The notes beneath the pieces are model-generated. The model did not search any database, was not told the origin of the DNA, and saw only the letters and a list, made by a program, of their open reading frames with translations. DNA of 64,000 bases, from assembly GCF_020497125.1 (NCBI RefSeq), contig NC_059084.1, positions 4,491,501 to 4,555,500 of the forward strand, read 5' to 3'. This document shows positions 12,640 through 24,700 of this stretch, in pieces. The stretch's first letter is position 1. Every line of letters begins with the position of its first letter. Origin of the DNA: Mauremys mutica. Taxonomy: Eukaryota; Chordata; Testudines; Geoemydidae. The position numbers and the translations under genes were made by a program.

Positions 12640-15600
12640 TAGATCTCAGCTGGGGTAAATCAGTGCAGCTCCTTTGAAGGTAATGGAGGTAGGTCCATGT
12701 ACACCAGCTGAGGTTCTGGCCCTCAATTTTATAACCGATTTTTCCTGTTTTCTGGCTGTTCCTGGGCTCACTGATCTATGGCACGTTTCTGAGGCCAACT
12801 CCCACCAGATGTGAAAGACACAAAGGGCGGCAGCATCTAACTGGGAAAATGCACCCCCAATACAGTTTGTGGGTATCAGAGCAGAGATGGGAGCTCTTTA
12901 ATGAAGGCCCTGGGAGTGGGAAGGAGGGGAGAGGAGAGAGGACCCCCAAAGAACTCCAAACAGAACGGTGGTTCAGATCTTCAGCCAGCATATATTGGCA
13001 TTGACTTCAATGGAGCTCCAGGCATTGACATCAGCTGAGGATCTGGACCTTTGTTAGGGCTATTTCCAGTTCCTGCTCCCGACCTCTCTTTCTATAACTC
13101 TTTCCATGAACTAATCATAGCTACAGAACAGGTACAAGCTGTCACTCCCTTTGCTCATGAAGATAAAGGTCACAATGACACCCTGCCGCCGTGTCTTCTG
13201 CATGGAAACTGCACATGAAATATAGAAATGACTGATCAATAGAAAGGACGCAACCCTCCTCTCCCCGAGCTCTGCGATATGTGTTTCAGCCTTTGATCAC
13301 TACCAAGTCGGGAGGTAAAGGTAATATTTTAAAAACAGCTTTTGCACCGGTTTCAACTGCAGCAGCAAAGGAGCAAAACCAGTCGAAAGGCACGTCACAA
13401 AGGTTTGTATGGCAAGAGTCAGTGAGTAGGAGTTGCCTGCATCTCTCAGAGGGCAGAATCTGGGCTCAAATGTCAACTTCAAAAGCTTCCTGGTATTACA
13501 CAGATGTGCTGCAAAGCTGCTGTATCTGGAGAAGTGGCCAAGGCCCTGCTGGCACTGCTACCAACCTGGAGCTGCACACAGCACTTCGGATCACAGGGGG
13601 TTGCTGATGTCAGAGGGCCTGATGTCCTTTGCACTAAAGGCCACCTTTTACACTGCCAGCATGGGGTAAAGGGGCCTTGGTGGTAATGCGCATCAGGGCC
13701 AAAATGTTTTACTCCCACAGGGAGCCAATGTGGACTTGGAGGGAAACGTTCCAAACAACGTGGCTTAGGTCACGTGTGCACTGGTGCGTGCACACAAAAT
13801 CTACCACTGAGAACACACGAGTTCATACACATGCACAAGTAACTGCACTCACCAGCAGCCGTTTGTGGACACAGTTTGGCTAGGCAAATGCACAGATTAC
13901 CGGCTCCATATGTGTATCAAAGTGCCGTAAAACAGAAACACACACACAGAACAATCTGAAATGAGCAACACCCAAACAAACCCACTCTGCACACAGTGAA
14001 CACCATTACATGCACATTCCTCATATGAGGGATCTTGTAGTAACCCTGGTATCTAACTGTACATAGAATAGGTGCTACTGCGAACTTCCCGGCGTAGATC
14101 AGTGCAGCTGTTCACAGCAATGGAACTACACCGATTTCCAGCAGCTGAGGATCTCTACCTCTGTATTTAATGGATTTGACTGCAGTGTTACGGAGAACAT
14201 CTTTCTTCTGTTTGTTTCTGAACTACCACCCCCACACTGACCTGAGCTCCCACTGGAGAGTCCAGCCTGGCGTGTCTTTAATTAGGAAAAACTCCCATTG
14301 CAGTCGATTGGCTTAGTGCTTGCCGAGCAGGAACAGATCAGGCCCTGATGAGATACAGAATCCAGTGTGTAATACTCACACAGCCCTGCATGCATGAAGA
14401 AGGGCCAGATGTTTTCTAACAGTCACTGAAGCTACCAATAGCAAATATAAAATGACTTAGGAATATATTTCATGGCTTTTGGCTAGCAGCAAGGAGCTAA
14501 TTGCATTTGCAATGTCTGGGCCCCAATCCTTGGGTCTGGCCAAGCTTTGCTCAGCGTAGGAACTGAGGCAGGGGATCTGCTAGGAGGACTATACTGGATC
14601 TCTACCACCCAGAGATTCCCTCATATCGGGGCAATCCGAAGCTGCCCAGTTAGGGCAGTTTTATGGCCCCTTTGCCAGGTCAGAGCAGTGCAAAAGGGCT
14701 GTAGCAGGGGCCAGCACATGGCCCTTGGTCTCCAGCCACCAGTGACACTGGTACCCAGATACTAAGGCATTCAAAATGCCTAAGATGGACAGATGGATAT
14801 TTCAATGGTTGGGCAGTACAAGCACGGTGGCCAGGCACTGGCACCGCACTTAGGTCCCTGAGAACTGAGGAGGGCAGGGAACATAAGCCTCATGTTGCTC
14901 TACAGAAAGCTCCCATGGACTGAATGACACTGGCGGGCTCTGGAGGAAATTCTCTCCAGCCCTCCTCGGCCAGAGCTCGAGAGCTGAAAACTGGGGGGGG
15001 AGAGAGAGAGAGTCAGCACCGAATAGAAATGGAAAGTGAAAGAAGGGAACGAGCTACTATGAAAAATATGTCACTGACTGTTAAACAATCAGTCAGATCA
15101 GAGGCCTAGCGCTTGGCTATCATTGCGTCCGGGAAAGGGCAGTCCTGGGAATTCTTGGCCATTGGGCTTCAGTTCATTACCAAGAATCTAGAAAGTGGGA
15201 AACTAGGAGTATACGTGGAACCCTGGCAGGACTATCAGGCATGGGTGTGACGAACAAACACATAGAGCAAACTGTGATAGCAGAGATGAGCTCAAGAGAT
15301 GCCAAGCTTTGCTTCCGGAGAGAGAAAAGGAATGGAAAGGCTTGAGACCGGGACAGTACGAGAAATGTTAACAGGCTGGGCCAGTTGGTCTTTTTCTGCT
15401 CCAGAAATTTCTGATATTCTTCTCCCCAGTGTATTGATGACTCTGGAGGTTACGTGTCCCAGTGTGCAAATGAGTGCCTAACTTGCACGCACAATGACTG
15501 CTGCTGCATGTGCAATCATGGAAACTGTGTGCACAAGTAGCCAATCAGGTGAATTTGCACGTGCAGATACCCAGTGTGTGCACACAACTGCGGTAACAGT

Positions 15601-16892
15601 GCATGCAAATTAGACATGCAGGAGCACACACCTAACACATTTGAAACTCTGCACTGAATCTTGCGCTCACATTCATTTTACTGATGTGCATTTTCCTAGG
15701 CTTTGTCCCAGGCTGTTTCCTTTGCTCTGCAGCTGTTTGTGCTGTGAAAACAGAAAGGATGAAGGGCAATGAAAAGCTATTTTTAAGGCAAGACTCAACA
15801 CTAGTTGCACTGCTGAGAAGAATAGAGCTGCAGCTGCTTAGGCATTCTGCAAGTTGGAGTGAGGCCTGGGAAATGATTCCTAAGCTGCATTCTTCTTGGG
15901 AAGGCAGATTAATAAGATTTTTTTAAAAGGGTGGGCAGATGGTGCCTCAGGTGGTTGGATCAGGCAGCCCGAATGTAACCCATGAGATTTTTGGATAGAG
16001 ATGATGGAGGTCAAAGGCCACCAACTGTATCTACGCAGCTGTGACCAGGAATGAAATGAACTAGAGGCTGTCTTGCTATTCTTCCATACACGGGGTAACC
16101 CCAGAATTCCCCTCTAGCTGGTCCTAGATATGAACTAACACACATACCAGTATCATCAACATTGGCGGGACGTTTAACATTGCTGAGTGCTCGGAACTGG
16201 GTTCACACCACAGAACCCCACAGAGTCCTTCAGACCCCAATCTTTGGGAGTGCCCTTTTGCACACGTCCCACTTGCTTGCATCCAGCCTGTCAGGCTCAT
16301 GAGGAAGGCAATGCTCATGCGTGCACCATGGATTTGGGCTTCAGAGGAAACCCTCTTTGCGCAGCTCTAATGTAAGTGCTTCAGGGCGGGGGCCTATGTG
16401 CTTTGCACACAAGTGCAATGGGGCTGGGCTGTGCAGAGGGGCCCTGATCCTGACTGGGCTCCTGATCCAGACGGAGGCATCTGGCGGCTACTGTAAAACA
16501 AATACTATTTAATGACTAAGTCCCCACCCCGGTGTGTGGGTACAAACTGACCCATGCACTCTGCTGTGCTGCGTAACTGATGGTTTTTCTAGTACCGATC
16601 AACAGGCTGCTTCTCAGAGGGGCTGGGCAGCTGCAGGTCCCGGTAACTGCCATGCGATCAGCACCCCTGAAAAGCAGGCCGCTGGTGCGGCAGATTTGTG
16701 GAAAAGGTGAATAGGAAAGACGCCCTCCCAACCGGGATCCTGAATGCGCTGTATTCAGGTCTGTTATTGCCTGGCTCGCACACAGGTGTGCAGCAGGAGG
16801 ATGGGGGTGGGGAGCTTTTCTCGCCCTCAGCTGTGTGGTCTGCAGGAGTTGCACACAGAACTGCAGGCCTTGAGCTCAGGGGAGGGACATAA
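12640..16892. other. No gene; repeat fragments
   Basis: Related 'cagctgaggatctgg' fragments occur at 12650-12722, 12970-13052 and 14090-14160. TGCA-rich degenerate segments lie at about 13765-13905 and 15466-15660. No conserved peptide bounded by splice sites is seen. Confidence 0.5.
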
Positions 16893-17175
16893 AAACGGTA
16901 CCTACCTTTCGTGACTGTTGTTCTTTGAGATGTGTTGCTCGTGTCCATTCCATTCTCGGGGTGCGTGCGCTCATGTGCACTGTTGTTGGAATTTGTTGCC
17001 ATAGCGGTATCCGTGGCGCCCTCTGGAGGGCCGCGCTCATGTGCCAGTATATGAGGCACTGCCGGCCCTATGACCTCTCAGTTCCTTCTTGCCAGCAACT
17101 CCGACAGAGGGGCAGGAGGGCAGGTATTGGAATGGACATCTTGAAGAATACCAGTTACAAAAGACAGGTAACCGT
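16893..17175. mobile_element. Inverted-repeat element, inner unit A
   Basis: It starts 'cggtacctacctttcgtgac' and ends 'ccagttacaaaagacaggtaaccg', imperfect inverted copies of each other. It contains 'tgtgttgctcgtgtccattcc' and, near its right end, 'ggaatggacatcttgaagaa', again inverted. It abuts unit B at 17176. Confidence 0.6.
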
Positions 17176-17977
17176 TTCTTCTTCTTCGAGTGCTTGCTCA
17201 TGTCGATTCTATTCTAGGTGACTCACAAGCCGTATCCATGGAGGCTCGGAGTTCACAGTCGTGTGGCTTGCAATACTGCTCTGCCGAAGCCAGCATCGTC
17301 CCGGGCTTGCTGGGTCAGTGCGTAATGGGACGTGAACGTGTGGATGGACGACTAGGTAGCAGCCCTGCAGATATCTTGAATCAGCACCTGGGCCAGGAAG
17401 GCTGCTGACGAGGCTTGCACCCTGGTTGAACGGGCAGGTACAATCACTGACGGTGGCACTTTCGCCTGTTCACAGCAAAACCTGATGCAGGTGGTGATCC
17501 AAGATGAGATTCTTGGAATGGACACAGGACAGCCTTTCATCCTGTCTGCCACCACAACGAAAAGCCGTGTCAATTTACATAATGGCTTAGTCTGTTCTAT
17601 GGAGAAAGCCAGCGCCCTCCTGACGTCCAGCGAGTATAATCTCACTCCTCATCTGACTTATCAGGTTTCGGGAAGGAGACTGGTAAGTATATGTCCTGGT
17701 TGGTATGAAACTACTGTAAAAACTATAGACCAAGTAGGTACTAGGAAAACCCACTGTCCACTTGCGAGGCAGGAAGGCGGCACTCTGACCCACCGCCCCG
17801 GCAGCAAGAGGGAACGGAGAGAGCGTAGGGCCAGCAGCACCTCATACACCAGCGCATGAGCACGGCACTCCAGAGGCTGGCCCTACGGATACCGCTAAGG
17901 CAAAAAATGCTGACAATTGCTCACCTGGGTGTGCAAACACCTAGCATGGAATCGACACGAGCAAGCACTTGAAGAAG
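17176..17977. mobile_element. Inverted-repeat element, unit B
   Basis: The left end 'tcttcttcgagtgcttgctc' (then atgtcgattctattctagg) is matched in reverse complement by the right end 'cctagcatggaatcgacacg' (then agcaagcacttgaagaagg). The right 160 bp (about 17812-17977) also matches 16921-17090 of unit A in reverse complement. No transposase frame is visible. Confidence 0.6.
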
Positions 17978-17985
17978 GATTGTTC

Positions 17986-20900
17986 TCACCTTTTACCCCT
18001 CAGGGTGCCCCAGAGGGCCGGCCAGGACTCCACCCCGAACTGGCCAGCTGCATGGGGTAGAGAGAGCTGTGTAGTACTGATAAACATCACCTCCAACAGG
18101 TCCGTTCTGCCTCCGGATGTTCCCCTGCTCTGCCCTTCCTGAGATGCTGTCAACTCCTGTATGAGTCAGGCCATCTCTGTGCATGTTTGAACTCTCAAAT
18201 CCCGGCCCCTGTGCTAACCCCTAGGTGAGTCAACTGGTGGTCCATGGGGAGCTGAACTGGAGAAGCACAGAGCCCAGGGAAGCAGCTCAACCACTTCAGT
18301 TAAGGGAGAAGCTCCACTATCAACACAGACTCGTGTCACTTTTCAAGCCCCCAGCCACAGAGGACAAGACCATCAAGACCACACAAGCACACAGCTGTCC
18401 CCCAGCAGCATGAACCTGGCCCACTGCTGTTCACACACCAACCAGCATCAGACAATGTGCCACCAGCAGGACTGAACCACAAACTGGTTGCCACTGAGTG
18501 GAATCCATCCCTTTTGGGACTTGAACCGAGGAACACAACGACATCTAAAAGCAGCAGCAGCAGCAGCAGCTGCTCTACCATTTGAGCTTAAGGAGAACCC
18601 CCGCATCAGCTGTCACTGAGAATAGTGCTGAGATACGTTTTCAGGCTTTAACTGGGTGACGCTCACACAGCTGGGGTGGATGTATGTCAGCAGATGCTGT
18701 GCAATCAGAAATGGGCCAGAAGCCAAAACTTGGACCCAAACAGCCCCTAAACTTTTGGAAAGTTCCCAATGGGAACCCAGCTCTAAATTCCCCTCTCTAA
18801 CTCTCTCTCTAACAGACCAAATGGAACCCCCAGATCCAAGTACTCCCAGATACAGGAGTCTTGGAGACCTGGCTTCAGATGCAGATTCTGTGGCTCAGGC
18901 CCATTTCAGACCCGCCCATGTAATAAAGATAAACAACTGCAATGCCCCCTGTCTGATCACAACCCATTCCACACTCGAGAAAGGCCTCAGGAGAGAATGT
19001 ACTGGACCATATGAGAGGAGCTCCCAGTCAGCGGCTATCCAGAAGATCCCATTTTGAACTGCGTAGAGCTGGGCGAGACCCCCGAAATGGCACTGGCATG
19101 TCCCCTCGTGTTGAGAGTATCTGACAAAAGCTGCTTTCGTTTGTAAATCTGGGAGGTCACAAAACCGAAGTGCCCTCCTGCAATTCTATTAATGAAAAAC
19201 CTGTGACGGTCACTGAAAATAAAGGTCAAGGTGTTTCCAGTGCTAAGGAGCCAGTCCTGCCTCCTCTTCCGGGGGCAAAGGGAAGCCCAGCCGCTGGAAC
19301 CCCACACATGCTGCACAGCCCAGATCGCTGAGGTCTCCTTGGAGAGCAGGACACTGTGGATTTGGAGCCAGGAGCCATTAGCCTTGAGTAGTTGCTCTGG
19401 TGCCATGAGAAGAGGACTCCTCCTTGCAGAGTCCCCGGCGCCTGGCCCATTTACTTGGGGTGAGGGGAAGATTTTGGGTACCTTTAAAGGAGGTAGCTGT
19501 GGGTGCCCCAGCAGAAGCATGTGCACTGAAGCGTGCACAAGCCACACGGTCGTGCTGTGTGACAGCCAATGTGCACAATCAGACCTGCAGAATTTGAAGG
19601 TGCAGCAAGCGTGCTTTGGGACCCACGTTTTTCAAGGCATGGGCCTACACAATACCAATTGTGTTTAAGTGTAATCTCGCTATTTGTACTGTACATGCCA
19701 CAATGCGGTAGGCATTCTCCTCACCTCTTTCCCCAGCCTTTCCTCTATTCCTTTCAGCCATGCTTTCTGCTGTGTCAGGATCCTTATCTGAACATTTAAA
19801 CATCTTCCAGCTGGTGTTTAATCTGTAACTATTCAAACAGTTCTCACTGAGATTATGAAAAGCAGGCGCCTGAAATCAAGCTTCTAAAGTCCAGATTTAG
19901 GCTCTGAGATAAAGTGACCCAATTTCTCAAAAGTGCTGAGCATCCAGCAGCGTTCACTGACGTCAATGGGAGCTGGGTGCTCAGCACGGCTGAGAAATCA
20001 GGTCACTTTATTTAGGAGCCTACATACAGATTTAGGAGCATAACTGGATGTGCTTTTTTTGAAAATTCGAGGCCCCATTACTTCTCACATCCCTTCTCAC
20101 GCTGTGTTCCATTCCCGCGAGGGAACGGCAGAATGCTACTGCTGCTCTAGGACCTTTTAGCAAGTGGCAATATTAGCACGGAACAATGGCAGGATGGAGC
20201 ATCAGCGGGATACAGCTTAACAGCGTTTCGCCACCCTGGGAAAAATAACCCTCAATGCAATGGCTTTCTGGTAATTACCGCTTTGATGACTCCATTTGAA
20301 ACAGGCAGCCCTACTGTTGAGCTCTGTCTGGCTAGAATATCACCAAAACGACTGCAAAATTTCAACTGGTCGTCTTTTTCCTACTTTCTTTGCAATGCAC
20401 TGAAAAATTGCGAGGAAAGTTAGCTCCAGTTTATCCTGTAGCAAAGGCTAGGAAGTCGCCGGCCTTCTGGCTACTAAGACGCATCCTCTTCCCCTGGGGG
20501 ATAAGGTCTGTACTTTGCGCTACTGACAGCAAGATAAACAACAGAACCGATGACGCCCAAAAGGCAGACAGGACCAGATGTGCCGGCTAATTAAATTTGT
20601 TCACTAACTGCTTTAAAATGCGGCCCAGCAGTGTTCTGTAAACAATGGCCAAATGCAAGGGAGGGATTTTATCCCGAGCAAACTGTAGGCCACAGTTTTC
20701 CGGGGCAAGTAGCGGAGGCTTTAGCCACACTTCCTTAGCAGTGCTACCAGGGGAAATGCACACGTTTTAATTCAGCTGTCAGGATATATGGTGGGCACTT
20801 AAGCAAGGATTCCCCAGAGGAGTTGACCTGACATCAGGAGTAGACAGCTCTATCTCTGAGGCAGTAATAATGTGTCACTGGAGAAGGACGTTAATTATTA

Positions 20901-20993
20901 CTGAATGGCTCTTCAGAGCATGAAAAGCTACTAAGAATCGAGAGGATGGAGGACAGGCTGTGAAATGCAGTGAAGCAAAGTGAAGGTCAAGGT
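17986..20993. other. No gene recognised
   Basis: Contains a short (AGC)n run at 18548-18570 and a 'tgacgtcaatgggagctggg' repeat fragment at 19950-20030. The overlapping open frames at 19035-19668 (about 145-170 codons on both strands) show no domain. Confidence 0.5.
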
Positions 20994-23381
20994 TTTAATT
21001 GACTAAATAAGCAGAATTTCTTCCCCCTGAACGTAACCTTCCAAAACCCCCAGTTTGGAACAAATGAGGGAAAAGCTCCTTGGGTTTTGTTCCACTGGCA
21101 AGTGAAAAACGTGTTACAAAAATGCTCTGGTAAGCCTCCTTGTGATATGAACTGCAGTGAGCCCCATGTATTTATCAAGGAGCGAGGTAGCCTGGTTTTT
21201 GTCTAGAAGCCAATGGACTTTGGTCTGGGGAAGTTTCTCCTCCAGCCCAGAGCGAGGTGTTCTGAGAATTTCCGCTCAGAGAAATACTAACGCAAAACAA
21301 GTGTGGTTGTTTAAAAGGGACTCCCAGTAATGACAAATTGGGAAGATGAACTGAGGTCAGTATGAGTTTCAGGGGATCAGAGGCTGCTCCCCTGGGCCGT
21401 GGCATGTTCCTCCCAAAGGGAGGGAGCTAAGAACAAGTCAAGAGAGGAGTGCATCCATCAAGCCACGGCGGTGTGACTATAAAGCATGACCTGTGATTGT
21501 CACTTGGTGCCAATGCAGTGCATCAAATTCAGGCTGGAGAGATCTCATTGGCCTAGCGAAGAGAACTGGGTGATTAATTCATAGAGCACGTGGATGACTT
21601 TTGCCTCTTTCTCTGTCTGTGATCATCTTTCAGTGTTCTCAAATGGATTTGTTATCGGAAGTTCTTCACCCTCTTGGGTCTTTGCGAGTCTTCAATATTC
21701 AAAAGTGGAGCTGATTTGATTGGACAGATACAAACCACGTGACCTTTCTGACCCCTGATTGAATGAGCCTCACTCTTAGAATCAGCTGTCTGGGGTGAAG
21801 GCTCATGATCACGAATTTGAAAGTCTCTTTCTGCCAATCCTCCACAGTGTTTGCTCTTGTAGTGAACATTCCTGCCAGCAGAAAGCGAGCACAGAAAGGG
21901 GGAATTCAAAGAAATGTCCATGCATATTTTCTGCAGCAGTCACCCAGCTCTGTTGCTAACAGGCTATTTGTACCAATAGCTCAGTATCAATTTGATACAG
22001 TATTTTATATTGATGTACATTTTTTTAAAAAGTCTGGAAAAGTTCTCTCAAAATCCAGAGGGTTTTTCTCCTCTTCAATCTGGCAATGGAGCTCAGATAA
22101 TTTTGCAACTGCCCAGCCTTCAGTTAAAAAAATAAAACAAATGCCCTCCCTCCCCGCATAAAAAACTCTTCCTTGGGACTAGTTTCATTGAGCCTGATTT
22201 CCAGAGGTGCTGAGAACCTGCTGCGGCAGTGGACTTTCGTTGGAGTCACAAGCGCGCTGCACCTCTGACAGTCACGATCTGTTTCTCATGCCCCACAGGC
22301 ATGTTTCTTGCCTCGCTGAGCATTCTTTGCTGCTTGTGAATGACAACAGCCCAAACAGACACACTCCTTGTGCTACAGCGAACGCACCGCCACATTCGGT
22401 CACCACGCCTCCCTACTCTGATGGTGGAGAAGAAACCACGCCCAACACACTGGCCAGGCCATGAAACCAACAGACCATGGGTTAAATGCTCGGACCCACG
22501 ACATCTTTTGAAATCGACAGGCGGGCTTCCGAGCTACAGCTCCCCGTTGGGAATCCAGCACGAGCATCATTCAGAGAAACAAAGTGGACTAACTGTGGCT
22601 CTTCCGGGTGGGTGCCACGGGGCACCAGCATGCCTTACAAACCCAAAATCTTTCCTAAGGGCGCTATGCTTTGGATCCTGGCTATAACCATGTTCTGCAT
22701 CTGGCTTCGGGACTGGCATCTTCTAAGCCTCACCAGCCACTGCAACAGGTAGGCAAAGCCTAGTCACTGGAGAAACCTCTTCAATCCCGCCCCTAGGTCA
22801 TCACAGCTAACAAGCCACAGGCTATCACACCGTTTGTGGGTGTGGTACAGATGGTGTCTAAAAGATCATTTTCCTCCCTTCCCTGCCCCACCCAAAAAGA
22901 AACCAGTCAGGTTCCTGTGCTGGCACTGCAATCCAACAAGCAATCCCAAATAAAAAGCCTTTACGCCCTGCCTCTATTGCACTTTCCTCTTGCTCAAGCA
23001 TCACCAGTTCAGCACACAGAATTTGAAGGACGCGGTCAGCGGGGGAGTCCCCGCTTTGCAGGGGTTTGGCTGCGTTACGTGACATGTCAGCGGAAGAGCT
23101 GGGCAGCCCGTGTGTACACACAAGTGCACACGCGTGCGTGTGGAGGGGAGTCGAGGGGTACGGGCGTGTGCACGGGGGTGACGGATGGAGAATCGCAGTC
23201 TTTGCTTTTTTTCCAGTGTGAAACAAGGTCCATGATTTTAAAGTGGTTTTTTGTTGTGTTTTTTTTTAAAAAAACAACAACAAACAAATGGATGAGCAGG
23301 TGGCGGGGGAGAGAAACCCGTGAGGGGCCCCACCCCATTACCCTGGGCTGTAAACTAATGCTCGGAGAGTCTCTGAACCCC
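20994..23381 (-). other. ZNF512B: ZNF512B 3' untranslated region, left limit uncertain
   Basis: This is inferred from the stop codon at 23382. The sequence carries no clear repeat next to the stop and contains an A/T hairpin at about 23245-23287. Scanning leftward on the minus strand, I see no AATAAA before about 20006. The first ATTAAA lies at 20994-20999, used here as a provisional end. The true cleavage site could be closer (a variant AATATA occurs near 22005) or farther. Confidence 0.35.
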
Positions 23382-23675
23382 TTATTTCTCAGGCATCTTA
23401 CTGGCTCCCCCTTTCCTGTGGGTGGGCAGCTTGGTGCCTCTCTCTCTCCCTTCGGGGCTGCAGTTGGATCCTTCCCAGGGCTCCGGGGCTTTCTTATGAT
23501 TAGTCTTTGCTGCCGAGCTCTCCTTGCCTTTCAGAGACGTTTCCGGGGGCCTTTCCTTGGGTTTCCTCCCCCTTTTCTTCCCACTTGTGCTTGTCTTTTT
23601 CTCCTCCTGGCTGGAGGAAATCTGGTCCCTGTTCTTTTTCTTCTGGGCAGCCTCTGAAGAGGTTCGGAACCAGTT
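23382..23675 (-). CDS. ZNF512B: ZNF512B last coding exon, basic tail and stop codon
   Basis: The exon is 294 nt (97 codons plus TAA at 23382-23384), acceptor GGACACAG. It begins NWFRTSSEAAQKKK, includes SGKKRGRKPKERPPE (an AT-hook-like RGRKPK patch) and ends GGASKMPEK, matching the human ending VSKAPEK. The middle is diverged and serine/lysine/glutamate rich. Transcription continues into a 3' untranslated region to the left. Confidence 0.96.
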   Translation of the reverse strand, partial: NWFRTSSEAAQKKKNRDQISSSQEEKKTSTSGKKRGRKPKERPPETSLKGKESSAAKTNHKKAPEPWEGSNCSPEGRERGTKLPTHRKGGASKMPEK

Positions 23676-24700
23676 CTGTGTCCAAAGGGAAAAAGAACCG
23701 GACTGGGGGTTAGTCACCCTCCCAGGCCAGGGAGCACTGTCCCAGCCACCCCATTTACACCTCCCCACCTTCCTTGTTATAAAACCCCCTATTTTCCCTC
23801 ACTCTCACCAGTGAAAACTCCTGTACTCTGTACACATCCCCTTAGATTTCCCTCTCTGACCTCTGAAATCCCCCTTATTCCATCCTCCTGCCCCTGTTCC
23901 CCCAGTTTCAACTTGCCAATGGGTCCTGTACAATGATGCAGCACATCTCCTGCCACAGCCTGAATGCGTCTCTTAGCATCTGTCCACAGAGGCACTGACG
24001 TGTAATGATGGAAGCGGGGGGAGGGGAAGCAGGAAAGGGGGGAATCTTTGGGGAAGCTTAAGTTTTGCAAATGCCACAAATTAGTTTTGGTTGCTCCTGA
24101 CTCCCAGCCTGGTGCCTACCCACTAGACCACACTGCCTCTCATAACGGGGCCCTGAGCTGCAAACCTTTTCCTCCTATAGTTTACACCATTTTTCTGTCT
24201 AAAGGGGAAACAAATCTGTGCTGTGTATTAAGGACAGAAGGAACAGCGCACTCTGTCTGGGCTATTCAGGTGCGGATTGCATCTCCCTTCACTTTCAATT
24301 TTCTCTCTCCTCTTCTCCCCCTTCACCCTCCTCCCAGTTTCTCTCTATTTTCCCTCACCTCCCAGGCTCCGCTCCACTTTCCCCCCTATGGTTTCAGTTC
24401 TCTCTCTTCCCTTTCTCTGAGTCTCCCATAAGCAGAACGAGAACCCAACTACCTTCAAATCAGAGTCAAGCTTTTCAGCCTGGGGGCTGGTTGGAAACTG
24501 GGCTGATGAATGAGTTTGCCACTGCCCACCCTGAACACAAAGTGTGCGAAGTAAGGCCCTCGGAGCGCCGTGCCTCCGGACGCGCCACAGACTAGACTGG
24601 GTGCTCGGGGGCCTCAGATGAAGGTCCAACAGGTGGGACAAGGAGGGAGGGCCAGAAAAGCAAAGAGGTGTAAGCTCCCCCCCCCCGCCTCTGCCTAAAC

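Noticed and set aside
18548..18570. (AGC)n run as a possible polyglutamine-coding expansion
   Set aside because: Only about seven units and outside any supported exon.
18500..18600. Possible tRNA gene in reverse orientation ('gggacttgaacc' with 'tgctctaccatttgagctta')
   Set aside because: The B-box-like and A-box-like words are present, but the repeat run between them breaks any cloverleaf; at most a decayed tRNA-derived SINE fragment.
19035..19668. Overlapping open frames of about 145-170 codons on both strands
   Set aside because: No domain, no conserved block and no splice or poly(A) context; equal length on opposite strands suggests chance.
22836..23657. A 273-codon plus-strand open frame
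   Set aside because: It lies antisense to the ZNF512B last exon and 3' untranslated region. The length follows from the basic/serine-rich exon having no stops on the opposite strand, and there is no recognisable motif.
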